Of a DNA stretch of 64,000 nucleotides, positions 36,761 to 48,904 are shown in pieces. The notes beneath the pieces were generated by a model that searched no databases, had not been told where the DNA came from, and saw only the letters and a program-made list of their open reading frames with translations. The position numbers and the translations under genes were made by a program. The DNA is from Benincasa hispida. Its lineage: Eukaryota > Streptophyta > Magnoliopsida > Cucurbitales > Cucurbitaceae. Where the stretch lies: contig NC_052354.1 in NCBI RefSeq assembly GCF_009727055.1, forward strand, positions 50,021,600 through 50,085,599. The letters are read 5' to 3'. The stretch's first letter is position 1. The number at the start of each line of letters is the position of its first letter.

Positions 36761-38623
36761 TGTATCAACAGTAGTGAAAGCACAAGGATCATTTAAACAC
36801 TTAAATTCACTAATTTTGGCAAAATATAAAGCATGCTCTTGGAGAAACAAGTAAGTTTCAAGACATATCTCTTGTAGAACTTCTTCAAAGCTCCTTCATC
36901 AGTTGTTATCTTCTCCAAATCTCATTGTAGACCATCTCAAGATCTTCCCCACTATTCTCTTGGTACTCTAGATTGAGTTGTGGGACTCAAAACAAGCTTA
37001 AATCAAGGGTAGAAGGAGAAAAGTTCATTGCAGAAAATTAGTTGAAGAATTCTTTCTTCAAACCAAATTTTCTCTCAAAATCTCTATAGATTGCATACCC
37101 GATTTTCACTCCAATGTCATCACTATATTGCAATCAACATGCAAAGGAGTGAGTTGCATGACTTGCAGCTCATGCTTGAAGAAGACAAATCCAAAGCAAA
37201 TTCTTCCTGTGTGAGATACTACAAAGATGGATAATGAAAAAACTCTTTATTCCATTTTAGTGCTTTATTTGTTTTTTTTTCTCCTTTTCAATTTTATCAT
37301 AAAAAAAATTTGGTTTAAAAAATCTATTTTGATTTTAAAAAATAAAAATTAATTAATTTCATAAATTAATAATTAAATAAAACTTAATCAATTTAATATC
37401 AAATATTAAATTAGTTTTAACACATATCCATCTTTATATATTTAAATCATATTTAAATATATAAATTCTCCTATTCCATTTAATTCTAAAATTAAACATG
37501 TAATTATATCTCATATAATTATTAATTTCCTTAATTCTAATTTGAACGTTTCAAATTAACTTATCACACTATTTTAGAGCTAGTCCGTTACGAGCTAGTA
37601 GGGGGACCTCGCAAACCTACAGATCATGGGCTTCAACGATCCAAGATTAATTGGCTAAACTCATTAGACCAGATTAATCTCCATTCGTTAAATAATGGGT
37701 CACTCCACTAAAGCCCATAGTTGAACTCCTCTCACTGTAGATATATTATGTCTACATGATTTAACCATAATCAGTAAGTCGACTCTTCACAGGTTATTCC
37801 TAACAACGGCTGGGTCAAATATCTGTTTTACCCCTAAGATTACATCTTATTCCTCAAGTTCCTACTAATCCTCTAATGAACAATGGTTTGTGATTCAATC
37901 ACTAAACCAAACTTTCTTAGCCTAATGAGAGGGTGGGGCCCTTTGTTCAAGACCTGGATTCAGTACTTGAGAGAACAACCTTTCTCTTATCCCTAAATCG
38001 GGTAGGCGTGAACTTTGTCTTGCACTCTATGTCCCCAGCTATCTATCTGGTCTTACCCCTAAAATGGGAGTCTTATTGAGCAGGCGCTGTTGAGCCAATC
38101 CTCAACTATGCAAATCTAAGGGCAATCCTGAATAAACAGAAGTTCATAGTTAGCTCAGGATTAAGATCGAGTTACCTAGGTGATCTAGGTGAAATAGTCA
38201 ATCTTAAACAGTAAACAACGTTATAAAGTAAGAGTGACTTATTTCTTAGTCCTGATCTTATGTAAACTCATTGCATAAGACGCCCCCGCTCCTCATGTCA
38301 TAACATGTACGAATTAGGATCACATCGTATGTAGCATTCTACAACTCTCTATAACAACTACAGAGTAGGCCGCATCCAATGGTGTTACCAGAATAAGGTA
38401 GCCAACCTTATTCATGTACCATAGATCATTTTGACTATTTACTCGAATCTAATCCACTCTTATGTGTCCACATAAAGTTCAAGTACTCATACAATTGTCA
38501 TGAGTCTTAGTTTATAAGATTTAGACTTTTGTACAATTTATGAAATCGATAACAAGTCTATTGGTCATAGAAAATGTTTATTATTTTACAAACTGCGAGT
38601 TTTTAGGACATAAAAACCCAACA
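36761..38623 (-). mobile_element. Solo LTR nested in the Copia-B leader (Copia-B family)
   Basis: Plus-strand start TGTATCAACAGTAGTGAAAG, end GGACATAAAAACCCAACA, i.e. TGTTGGGTTTTTATGTCC on the minus strand, the Copia-B LTR start. The segments at 36830-36990 and 37560-37790 are the reverse complement of Copia-B LTR sequence, including the conserved module. The leader resumes at 38624 (GTATGCCATTTAG). Flanks do not show an obvious 5-bp duplication. Confidence 0.82.
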
Positions 38624-40026
38624 GTATGCCATTTAGATTTAAAATCTCACCTTAGGAAGCATGCAACATGCATTGAAAGTATGTTATAAATTGTTATATT
38701 ATATAGTATGCATGTTAGGGTTTTTGTATTTAATATAAGTGTTATATTAGATATTGAATGCCTAAATGTTGTAGATATTTAGCAGTCTAAAGCTTTATAA
38801 GTTTTTATAAAATTGGGTTAGATTTTTAAAATCCATAATGAAGAATAGCTACATGCTCACGTAGGTTAACCACTTGTTTTAATAGTTAAAATAAGTCGTT
38901 AAACTTGTAAAACTGGGGTTACAAACTCAATCGGTATATAATCCTATCAAAGGCTGGGGGTATTTAAGTTGACGGTCTATAGAATACCTTTTACCTGGGG
39001 ATTATGGTCGAATAATTGAGCGTTGGTAACTGGTTTTATGAGTATTCGTGAGCGATGTGAGGTAATTTATCACCTAAACATCGTAGGTTAAGTCCATTTA
39101 TAAGAGTTATATTTGGATAAACCACATAGACTTAGGGTTGATTTTATTAGCCGAAAAAGAACCTAAGTATAAATTTACCCAAAAAATTAGAACACTTCAG
39201 TGGTAGTTAATAACTTCTATATGATAGAGTTATTATAAAACTTCAGTGGGAGATTAATAACCTATACGATATTTATTCTTAGCTCTCGCGTCCCTAAGAG
39301 TTCACAGTCTAGATTTAAGCGGTACTTTGTGTCACCCTAGGAGTGACCTTCATTCAGAAAGTACTTTTTAGCTTAAATTTAGATTTTGGTGAATAAGGAG
39401 AAGTTGTTCGAACTGAAATCAAATGTACGATTTCAAACTACCACGTCTCCACATAGTTCACACCGTGAGATTCATATGACGCTTCGTGTCACCCTGGGAG
39501 TGACCTCCATTCGGAAAGTGAATGTATGAGTCAATATCAAGGTGAACGGAGGAAGTAGTTCATAGTAAGTGGGTGAAGGAAATGTGTCAACATATCCTAC
39601 GGTCTCCTCCATTAGTCTGAATCGTGAGATTCCTATGTTGCGCCTGCTGGTTAGCTTTAAGCGGCCCTTTGCTAGTCTTTTAACAACGGTTATCCTTTCG
39701 GAGGTTTGTAACATAGGATTCAGAATAACCCAAACTTCAGTAAAATGAATAAGGTCTTATAGTTCCATTTTGGGTATTGTCTTCTATTTTGGAGACATAC
39801 TCATACCATTCTATAAGACCCAAAAATGGCAGGTCTTCACTTACAGAATTATTAAGTGTTAATAATTTCTGACCAAAAGCAGTACCTAAATAAATGACTA
39901 TCGAAATATGAGTTATTCTAAAGATAGTATTTAGACAAGAATGTCTTGATGTAGTATCGTTGCAAAAAAATAATCTTGGGTACATTATTAAAATTGCTAA
40001 AACATGATTGGATTTATAATTTCAGA
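38624..40026 (+). other. Distal leader of Copia-B
   Basis: Untranslated sequence before gag. Several short motifs recur: CACCCTAGGAGTGACC / CACCCTGGGAGTGACC with CATTCAGAAAGT (39332-39365 and 39488-39520), and ACTTCAGTGG (39194, 39240). The minus-strand frames 39472-39714 and 39737-39985 lack family resemblance. Confidence 0.5.
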
Positions 40027-40888
40027 ATGATGAGTTCAATAATACAAGCGTTGGCATCAGATAAAATCATTAGGGATAATTACATAACTTGAAAATTAAA
40101 TTTGAATATGATATTTGTGATAGACGATTTTTGGTTTGTCTTAACTGAAGGTTGTCCTCCCATTCCTAGCTCTAACACAAACTAAAATGTTCGGGATAGG
40201 TATGATAGATAGGTCAGGGCTAATGATAAAGCCCGTGTTTATATCTTTGCCAGCCTATCTGATGTCTTGGCAAAAAAACATGAGGATATGAGTACTGCCA
40301 AAGTGATTATGGAATCTTTTCGAGGGATGTTTGGACAACCTTCCTTCACCCTGAGGCATGATACCATCAAGTATGTTTACAACAGTCGCATCAAAGAGGG
40401 GACCAATATTCGTAAACATGTCCTGGACATGATGATCCACTTTAATGTGGCAGAAGTAAATAGTACTGTCATGGACGAGAGAAGTCAAGTTGATTTTATT
40501 ATAGAATTTCTTCCGAAGAATTTTATACAATTCTGTACGAATGCATTAATGAATAAAATTGAATACAGTTTGACTACTCTATTGAATGAGCTGGGCTTAC
40601 CAGACAATGTTGAGAACAAAGGGTCTGGAGTGAGAAGTAAATGTTACTACTTCCGAGAAGAGAGGAATGTCCTCCAAGCCTGATATTGTCTCATCTTCAA
40701 AGAATAAGAGTATTCCTGTGAATAAGAGTAAAGGGAAAGGGAAGAAGAAGCTTGCTGGAAAGAAAGGCGAGGATAACACTACAGATAAAGGGAAATGTTT
40801 CCACTGCAACGAAGAAGGGCACTGGAGGAGAAACTACCCTCAGTATCTTACTGAGAAGAAAGCAGAGAAAGGTAATCAGGTTAACTAG
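40027..40888 (+). pseudogene. Copia-B gag with zinc knuckle, inactivated
   Basis: Start MMSSIIQALASDKIIRDNYI, then stops where relatives carry Trp (TGA at NYIT-stop-K, TAG at YDR-stop-V). From 40267 the gag core is open: MAKKHEDMSTAKVIMESFRG, FGQPSFTLRHD, IRKHVLDMMIHFNVAEVN, SQVDFIIEFLPKNFIQF and YSLTTLLNELG. After a frame change, a Lys-rich linker and CFHCNEEGHWRRNYPQYL follow (about 40796-40850); the last Cys of CCHC is Tyr. Gag would form the virus-like particle. Reading ends at 40888 and no protease follows. Confidence 0.88.
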
Positions 40889-41367
40889 TCCCTGGGACCA
40901 TTTGCTCAGCTTATCTAGTGGGATAAGTTGCTACTTGATCTTACTGTTTTTGTAAATCTTGTAGAACAAATTGTATATATTTTTGTGATAAGTGAAATGT
41001 TCATTTACAAAAATTATGTTTGTTCTAGTAACTTCTGTTAAGAGTCAAACTATTAAAAAGTTATTTGTAAATATTCAGATATTTAAATGGCTAGATCAAA
41101 GTATTGAAAATTTAAAGATTTCTAGATCTGACTGTTAACAAAGAGTTATTGAGACAGGTCAGATGCGTCTTAATCAAAGAGTTGAGAGTACCTCAATGTA
41201 ATGGGAGGAAAGTGTGCTTCCTGGCCATTATTGAGAATAAGATACATCCCCATATAGTTTATTCAAAAGCCTATTGTATACTAAACAATGTTTACAATGA
41301 TTCTCTCAGCTAAAGTGTTTGAGAATCACCTAGTAGGACTAGGAATACTAGACTAATAACCTAGGGC

Positions 41368-41518
41368 AAGTGGGAGAAATATTAGGTATGGGATACCAAA
41401 TGGTAAATGATGGGTATGGGATACCCTAGTTTATTGTATTTCTCTATAAAACTCAGAAACTCAGTCTTATATATCGGATATATAAGTTACCACTGGAGTT
41501 TTAGCCCAAGTGGGAATT
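41368..41518 (+). other. Two polypurine-tract-like sites before the Copia-B 3' LTR
   Basis: AAGTGGGAGA at 41368-41377 and AAGTGGGAATT at 41508-41518; the second directly abuts the 3' LTR and is the expected plus-strand primer. The first, preceded by CTAGGGC, has the same context as the tract after the RNase H stop in Copia-A. Confidence 0.7.
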
Positions 41519-43334
41519 TATTGGGTTTTATGTCCTAAAACTCGTGGTTTGTAAACAATGGAACTTATATTGAAAGTTCAATAAAGGTGTTATTGAATAG
41601 ATGTTTTGCTTATTAGAAATTCAATAAACCTAAAAGTCCCTTGACTATTGGATGAGTACTTGAACTTTATGTGGAGACATAAAGGTGGATCAGATTCGAT
41701 TAAATAGTCAAAATGATCTATAGTATATGAATAAGATTGGGTACCTTATTCTAGTAACACTATTGGATGCGACCTGCTCTGCAGTTGTTACAAAGAGTTG
41801 TAAAGTGCTACAAACAAAGTGATCCTAATTCGTTCATGTTGGGACATGAAGAATGGGGGCGTCTTTGTACAAAAGGGCTTGTGCAATATCAGACCACGAA
41901 ATTAGTCACTCTTACTTTATAAACGTTGTTTACTATTTAAGACTGACTATTTCAAAGTGATGACCTAGGTAACTTGACCTTAATCTTGAGTTAACTATGA
42001 ACTTCTATTTATTTGGAATTATCCTTAGATTTTCATAGGTAAGAGTTGGTTCAACAGTACTGACTCAATAAACCCCCTATTTCAGGGGTAAGACTGGATA
42101 GATAGCTGGAGACATAAGTTACAAGATGGAATTCACTCCTACTCGCTTTTAGGGACAGTAGAGACGTTGTTCCCTTAAGTGCTGATTTTGAATCTTGAAC
42201 AAGGGGCCATGCCCTCTCATTGATCCGAGAGGGACTCGGTTTTGTTGATTGGATCACAAAACAATTATTCATTAGGGGATCAATGGGGACTTAAGGAACC
42301 AGAGGTAATTTCGAGGGTAAAACAGAGATTTGATCCAACCGTTATTATGAACAACCTGTGAAGGGTGGACTTACTAATCATTGTTATATCGAGTGGATAT
42401 AAAATATCTATAGTGAGGGGAGTTCAACTATGGACTTTAGTTGAGTGACCCATTAATTAACGAATGAGGGTTAGATCAGTCTAATTAATTTAGCCGATTA
42501 ATCTCGTATCGTTGGAGCTCATGATCTATAAGTCTACGAGGTCCCTCTACTAACTTGGAAATGGATTAGCTTTAGAGTAGCGTGATAAGTTAATTTGAAA
42601 CGTTCAAATTAGAATCAAACGGAATTGGAGAATATATATTTAAATATGATTTAAATATATGAAGATGAATTTGTGTAAAATTAATTTAATATTGAATTAT
42701 AAATTAATTAGAATTATTTAAATTTTTTAAATAATTATTTATTAATTTTATTAGAAAATTAATTTATGAAATTAATTTGTAAAATTAATAAATTTTAATT
42801 TTAGAAATAAAATATGATTTTAAAATCAATTTTGGATTTTGAAAAAGAAAATAAAATTACACAAAAAGGAAAAATTGGATTTTTCCATCTTGATCTTAAA
42901 GTTGCTCACAAAGAACCCATTATCTTCAACCTTCAATTACTCCAAACATGAGCTGCAATATATAGAAGAGATTGGAGTGAAGTTGAAGTGATGCAACCGA
43001 TTAAATTTTTCTGAAAATTTGGGTAGAAGAAAGTGTTATTCATTTTGGTTGCTGCAGTGAACATTCTCTAAGTATCCTTTGAGTCCAGCTTATTTTGAAT
43101 CCCACAACTCAATCTAGAGCACTAAGAGAATAGTAAGGAAGATCTTGTAAGGGTTTGCACAAAAATTTAGAGGATTTAGTAGCTGAAAAATTGAGATTTC
43201 AATGGTTCTTCAAAGGTATATCTTGAAACCAATTAAATTCTGTCATGAGCATGTTTTCTTTTCTGTCAAAATTAATGAATTAGAGTGCTTATCAATCCTC
43301 ATCGCTTTTGCTGCATACTGGTACCATCCCAACA
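41519..43334 (+). mobile_element. Copia-B 3' LTR
   Basis: Starts TATTGGGTTTTATGTCC (the expected TG has become TA) and ends GTACCATCCCAACA; 1816 bp. It aligns with the 5' LTR except for its nested insertion. Substitutions between the two are frequent, so the insertion is not recent. Frames 42051-42272 and 43202-43441 are LTR translations. Confidence 0.88.
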
Positions 43335-43387
43335 GGTCTCAGACTATATGTCTACTTAATACTGTGAACCTAATAATTCATAATGAT

Positions 43388-43762
43388 TGCAACATGGGCA
43401 GGTTACTACTATTTGTGTGGTGCTGGTTATCCGAATGTTGAAGGATTCCTTGCTCCATATCAAGGTCAACACTACCATCTAACCGAGTGGCGTGGAGGAA
43501 ACCCACCAACATGCCGAAAGAGCTATTTAACATGAGGCATTCCTCTACTAGAGATGTTATTGAGAGAGGATTTGGATCATTGAAGGGTCGATGGGCCATT
43601 CTAGAAGGAAGATCCTATTACTCCGTTGGCATACAATATAGGATAATAACAACATATTGCCTCTTATATAACTTGATAGACAGAGAAATAGGTTTAGACC
43701 CAACGTCTGATGAGGTGCATCTTGGTGAAGGAAATTCAAATGAGATAACATTTAGAATATAA
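43388..43762 (+). pseudogene. PIF/Harbinger transposase fragment, C-side
   Basis: Reads YYYLCGAGYPNVEGFLAPYQ then GQHYHLTEWRGGNPP, followed by a frame change and NMPKELFNMRHSSTRDVIER, GFGSLKGRWAILEG and a YRIITTYCLLYNLI ending, the conserved C-terminal half of Harbinger DDE transposases including the catalytic Glu region (RDVIER). It continues the fragment 31486-31599 across the Copia-B insertion. It is inactive because of the frame break. Plant host proteins such as ALP1 are domesticated relatives, but the decay here argues for a transposon. Confidence 0.88.
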
Positions 43763-44035
43763 ACTTTGTGGAAGTGACTAATGTCTAGACTGAACGGATG
43801 GATAATCTTACAAATCAAATGTTTGAGGTTTGGAAGATTGTATGACTAATATACATAGTTTAGTTTCCTATGTATTTTTGGTGTTTGTCACATGATCTAT
43901 ACTTGAACTATTTTTTGTGTGTAATTAAAGTTAGAAATACATGGGGTTCCTTTTAAATTATGTGAACTAAGTTATGTGTATATGTCAATTTAAAAATTTT
44001 ATATACATTAACTTTACTAAAATTAACATGTTAGT

Positions 44036-45068
44036 TCAGATGGCGTCGCGAATTCAAAAGCCACAAAGAATAGGTGGACAACCATTGAGAATGAGGCATT
44101 GGTTCAGTGCCTACTACAACTAGTGGAGGCAGGTGGTTGGAGGGCTGATAATGGGACATTCAGACTTGGGTACTTGGTACAAGTACAAAAATTAATGAAA
44201 TAAAAAAACTCTTGGAAGCAACATACAAGTAACTCCAAATCTAGAGTTGAGAGTAAAAATTTTGAAGAAGCAGTACAATGCCATTGCAGAGATGATGGGG
44301 CCAACGTGTATTGGGTTTGGCTGGAATGAGGAACGAAAGTGCACTGAGGCAAAGAAATTAGTGTTTGATGAATGAATTAAGGTAAGACAATGAATATAAT
44401 TCATACTTTTTATAAAAAAATAAAATATAATATGCTTACATTTGTTAACTCCATGCAGGGACACACCAATGCTTGAGGTCTACTGAACAAACCATTCCCT
44501 TACTTCGATGACTCGGGGGTAGAGATAGAGCTACTGGTGGTAGATGTAAGATGACTGCCGACATGGGTTCACAAACTGCAAAAAAAATATTGAGGAAGAT
44601 GATATGGACATTAATCTTGAAGATTTTGATATACCTAATCCACATGGACTCGAGCCTACATCGAGGGAGAACATGTCATCCACTCCCATAAGCATGATAC
44701 ATGGTGTAGGATCGTCCAAATGGAGTAAGAAAATGCATCATATTCAAGGGATCTTATTGACACATTTTGCGAAGGTATGCGAGAAACTTTCATGGAAATA
44801 GGGAAGATTGTTGCATGGCCAAAAGAAATGATGGAAGTAGAATTATCCCCATGCAAACAATTAGACATTGAATTATAGACTATTCTTGTAATGGACATGG
44901 ATAACTGTTTGTTTGTAGTTGAGTCTCTATTACCTAATCCCAAGCTCTTGCACTCATTCCTTGACTACCCAGCAAAATGGAAGTATAAAAAAATGCATGT
45001 GTATCTTGGGAAGGCAACCATAACCATGACTCAATGGAACTCTGTTATGATTTTCATTTTTGTTTGAC
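44036..45068 (+). pseudogene. Harbinger second ORF: Myb/SANT-like DNA-binding protein remnant
   Basis: Frames on the plus strand give NRWTTIENEALVQCLLQLVE, then GGWRADNGTFRLGYL, KQYNAIAEMMGPTCIGFGWN, CTEAKKLVFDE-stop-IK, and after an intron-like gap GHTNA...LLNKPFPYFDDSG. This is the Myb_DNA-bind_3 type domain found in the partner ORF of PIF/Harbinger elements, which helps the transposase reach DNA. A serine-rich middle (44604-44750) and a C-terminal [20 protein letters not shown] follow. Several stops and frame changes disrupt it. Order (transposase, then Myb ORF, same strand) fits one element. Confidence 0.75.
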
Positions 45069-45075
45069 CGTTTTG

Positions 45076-45883
45076 GTTATGCTTACTTTTTACATCTATT
45101 AGACTCTTTTAATTACATGACTTGTTATATTTTGTGGATGGTTTGTAATATTCCTAATTAGACCATTCATGTTAACCCTAAACTTTGGGACTCTTCATGT
45201 TAATACAATTGTAATCAAAATTGTTTTTATTGATCAATGTTAAATTTTTTCGTTTTTTTCATTATTATCATGAAAATCAATAGAGTTAAAGAAATTGAAT
45301 TAGAAGTACAAAATATGGAAAGTTTATACAATTCAAAAATGATACATCATACAATTTATGATTTCACAAAAAAAGAAAAAAAGAAAAAAACTAAACCTAG
45401 GAATTTAAAACCAACACCCCAAATACAGGCTTTAGAAACCTAGTAAAATATTGATTCTCAGAAATAAGCTCCAAACATTTAATTCCACATCTGCGTGCCA
45501 AACTTCTCCCTAAAATTTACAGTTTGATTGTTAAAAATTGGTATGGAATGGCGAAAGTAGAATCTTGGTTTTAATAATGGGCAGTTTTTAAATTTTCTGA
45601 TTTATGGCCATTAAATTGCATGGAGGGCCTATCATTAGACTTAATTCTCCTATTTTATCTTTCATTCCCACGGTGGCCTCAAGGTGTATTTTTCCCGCAA
45701 ATTTAGATAGTTTTATCGGTAGTTTTTAAAATTTTTTATGAAGATTTTGTGGTGATTTTCCTTTTTAAATATTAGGGGCTGTTTAAAAGCAACTCTTAAA
45801 CACACACACACACATAGATATAAAGCCTTTGCCCAACAAAAATTCCCAATCTCCCAATAATATCACCTTCATCTTCCTCACCG
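45076..45883. other. Spacer, AT-rich
   Basis: No recognisable gene. A short (CA)n run lies near 45800-45814, directly before a TATAAAG (about 45819) that could serve the ORF at 45884. Confidence 0.4.
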
Positions 45884-46159
45884 ATGGCGACAACGGTTCG
45901 GATTGTGGCCCAACAACAGCAATTTCAACACATGCATGGCTTATACGACACCCATGCCTCATCGGAACCACGGCATCGTTCTAGCACCAATTTTTCAATC
46001 CATCGTCGGAAGCCTTGGTTGCCTTGTAGGAGGAGGGGGCGACGGCCGGAGTCCACATACCTTTTTGTGATTGATACCTCTACGTCAAGAGTGTACTCTA
46101 CAAAGAAGACATTGTTTAGTTTTTGGGCAAGTCGTTTTCAGAATGTTCTATTCCTATGA
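45884..46159 (+). CDS. Hypothetical protein, 91 aa, or first exon of an unknown gene
   Basis: MATTVRIVAQQQQFQHMHGL... is followed by an Arg-rich middle (HRRKPWLPCRRRGRRPE) and ends ...RFQNVLFL. The start has plant-like context (CACCGATGGCG), a C/T-rich leader and a TATAAAG about 65 bases upstream, and the coding stretch is richer in G+C than its surroundings. I do not recognise a family. The later residues look like read-through of non-coding DNA, so only the first part may be an exon. Confidence 0.3.
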   Translation: MATTVRIVAQQQQFQHMHGLYDTHASSEPRHRSSTNFSIHRRKPWLPCRRRGRRPESTYLFVIDTSTSRVYSTKKTLFSFWASRFQNVLFL

Positions 46160-47411
46160 AAGGACTTTAAGATAGAGAATATAGTATGGTTCAATTACTA
46201 TTTTCTAGCGCATAATATTTTCATTTGCATGATTTGATAGAGTTTTTAGTTATTACAAGGTATTTGTGTGAGATTTGAATTATGTTTAATATAAGTGTGT
46301 AATGTAACAAAATATGGTGAAAATTCTAACTAATACAAGGTATTTGCATGACTCATACTAATGACGCTTTAAGTTGCTTTTAGTATGCATGACAACATAT
46401 GACAAAGATTTTAACTTATAAAAGGTATTTGCTGAGTATAATATGAGGTTGATTTTATTTGATAATTATTTTGAATTTTTTTTTAATACAAGGTATTTAA
46501 TTATTTCGTGCCTAAAGTTTAAGATAAATTATAATAAATAAATTTTGTGTTTAAAGTTAAGTTTTTTTTTTGGTGAAATTCAACATATAAAGTATCACTT
46601 TTCTAGTTTTCTACCATTTGTTTCTAATTACTATTTGTAGATTTTGTAGCTCTAAGATAGTTTTGTTTCAGTGATATTATTTTAGATATTGTTTTTAAAT
46701 AACTAAAGTTAGGTTTCATATTCTATTTGATATAAGTAATTTTATTTTTTTTATTTGCTACACAATAGCTATTTTCAAAATTCAAACCTACGAGATTTGG
46801 GGTGGTTTAGTTCATTAGATTTGTTTTAGATTAGGAAAATTATTTGAAATACACATTATACTTATAGGGATTTGATAGGAGTGTCTTCTTTCACAAAGAA
46901 AAAATTATTTGCTTATTTTTTAAAAATTTCATTTGTTTTTGTCATTTGTCCCTTGATTTTTCAATTTCAAAGTATATAAAGATGAAATTGCATAGGTTTT
47001 TTTTTTTTTTTTTTTTTTTTTTGTTTTTTTGGTAATTTCGTTTTATTTTCTCTAAACTAAGAAAAATAACCCAAATAAGGATTTGACAAAGTGCCATTTG
47101 TGATATTTTTATATGCCTTAAAACTATATGACAAAAAATAATACCATTATGCACAAAAATATTGACAACTAAATTTATACAACTTTTTTTTTCCGTAAGA
47201 AGAGAGTCAACATAAATCTAGTTTGATAGCAATTGATATGTACTTTTTCATGAAATCAATAAATAAAAATAAATGAAAATTGTAAACAATACATAATTAA
47301 ATTTACTAAGAGTGTTAATTACGTCCACGAATTTCATACAAACAAAATTTTTAATAAGGATAAAATACCCTTATTTATTAACTAAAATAAAATTCTAATT
47401 TTCATGGTTTC
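46160..47411. other. AT-rich spacer, no gene seen
   Basis: Contains a dispersed motif ACAAGGTATTTG (46256, 46337 and near 46427, 46490) of unknown origin, and a poly(T) run of about 24 bases near 46998-47022. Confidence 0.45.
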
Positions 47412-47850
47412 TGTTATGGGTTATTTCAAACCTAAGGGCAAAAACGTAAAACAATGAGAGCAATAATAGAGCAGTGGGTCAAATGACAAAGCCCAAAACA
47501 AGACAAGATTAAGACGTGAGAAACGACGAGGTTAGGCCTCAACCCAAGCCAAGGCCAAAGCAATAAAAGTGCCCTCGAACATGGGTTATCGGGAGGTCTA
47601 GCTCAAGGAAGAGGTTTTAACCCAAGAGATAGCTTGAAAATCCTAGAAAGAGGAGGCTAGGTCAAGAAGATTCTATAAATAGAGGAACGAGGTATTAAGA
47701 AAAGTACATCCACTTACATAGAAACATTCCCAACTTGTTATATAGATTTCTTTACTAACTTAGAAACCATCAACTTGTATGGCAAATATTAGCAGTCTTT
47801 CCTGAATTACAAATCCACGATTATCGTCATGTGAAGATTAGGTACATATT
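47412..47850 (+). repeat. LTR- or TRIM-like fragment
   Basis: Starts TGTTATGGGTTATTTC. It is richer in G+C than its flanks and contains a strong TATA box in TTCTATAAATAGAGGAACG (about 47673), followed by leader-like sequence. This is how LTR promoters look, but no PBS, partner LTR or target duplication is seen. Confidence 0.35.
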
Positions 47851-48524
47851 TACATTGTTCAAAATTTGAAATCAACCGTTTTTTTTCCTGTTTTTTCAAA
47901 AATAGTTATTGATTTTTTCGTTAGCATGCATTTGCATCTCCATAAAATTAAAACCACATTGAAATTTTTAACGTTGAATATTATTATAAATGTAAAAGCG
48001 AAGTCACGCAATCCATATATACACATTAGTTATTTTATTAAAAAATGGGTGGGGTTAGTTTAGTAAAAGTCTAATTGTTTTTTTTTCTTTTTTTCTTTTT
48101 TTTTGGTTTAAAAGTAACAAGAATTGTTAACGTGCGTGTGTAATCTTGAATTGTATATTTGATGTGAAATTGTTGTTTTCATAAAACGTCATTGGCTTGT
48201 ATACGATAAAATATTATATGAAATCAGACAGTAATTTTTTGTCATGTATTATATTGTCTTTTCGAACAATGTTTATTACAAACACTAAATTTGACATGAA
48301 ATGTCTATAAGAACAAACGATTTTAAAAAACATGAATGATGACATAAATTATTAACTTACGCTATATGACAACACTAACTATCTTAAAAGTTTATTGAAA
48401 AATTAAAATGTAACTCAATGTAAAAATTAGACTTCTATTTTCTTTTTGAAACAAGTAAAAAAATTAGAGATAACACAAATTACACAAACATATCACAAGA
48501 CAAAGTCATAATAAACCACTTAGG

Positions 48525-48750
48525 ATAAGGAGAAGAAAGAACTGAAAACTCTAGGTCCTCCAAAACTTTATGCACAACACATTGTGTCAACACATTCTAA
48601 TTGTGGCAAACATGAGAAAAGGAGACAACACTCAACTTCTCACCTCTATCCTTAGCCCCCTTTACAATAAAAGGAAATGTGTCTTTAGAAAAATCAACAA
48701 CATTTAGTAGATTTATGATCTCCAGGCAATCAGACTCCACCAAAACTTGT
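48525..48750 (-). pseudogene. LINE-type RNase H (RVT_3) fragment
   Basis: Minus-strand reading VLVESDCLEIINLLNVVDFS, then KDTFPFIVKGAKDRGEKLSV and VSFSHVCHN-stop-N with LEDL further on. The pattern ESDCLE...SFSHVCRNQN is that of the plant RNase H domain found at the ends of LINE retrotransposon proteins. A short, isolated, inactive fragment. Confidence 0.6.
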
Positions 48751-48904
48751 TAAATTGTTAACATGAATTGCTCTCGTAAAATAGATGTTAATTGAGACTT
48801 TAATTTAGGCAAAGACTTTCCTTTTCTATGGTAGTCTTTTGTGTATAAACTCTACATAATTTCTCATTGTAATTATAATATTTGAATTAATAATATACTA
48901 CAAA

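Larger units (their letters stand above)
31600..43334 (+). mobile_element. Copia-B, non-autonomous gag-only Ty1/copia element
   Basis: Complete by its ends: 5' LTR 31600-35478 (with nested LTR), PBS 35481-35492, long leader, decayed gag 40027-40888, polypurine tracts, 3' LTR 41519-43334. Flanking bases GGTGT (31595-31599) and GGTCT (43335-43339) are a 4/5 target duplication. The segment between the zinc knuckle and the 3' LTR is only about 630 bp, so protease, integrase, RT and RNase H are gone. Without the two nested LTRs the element is about 7.8 kb. It would have needed enzymes from a relative such as Copia-A. Confidence 0.88.

Noticed and set aside
47412..47850. Endogenous pararetrovirus promoter
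   Set aside because: Only a TATA box and leader-like composition support it; no viral coding domain is nearby, so an LTR or TRIM fragment is the simpler reading.
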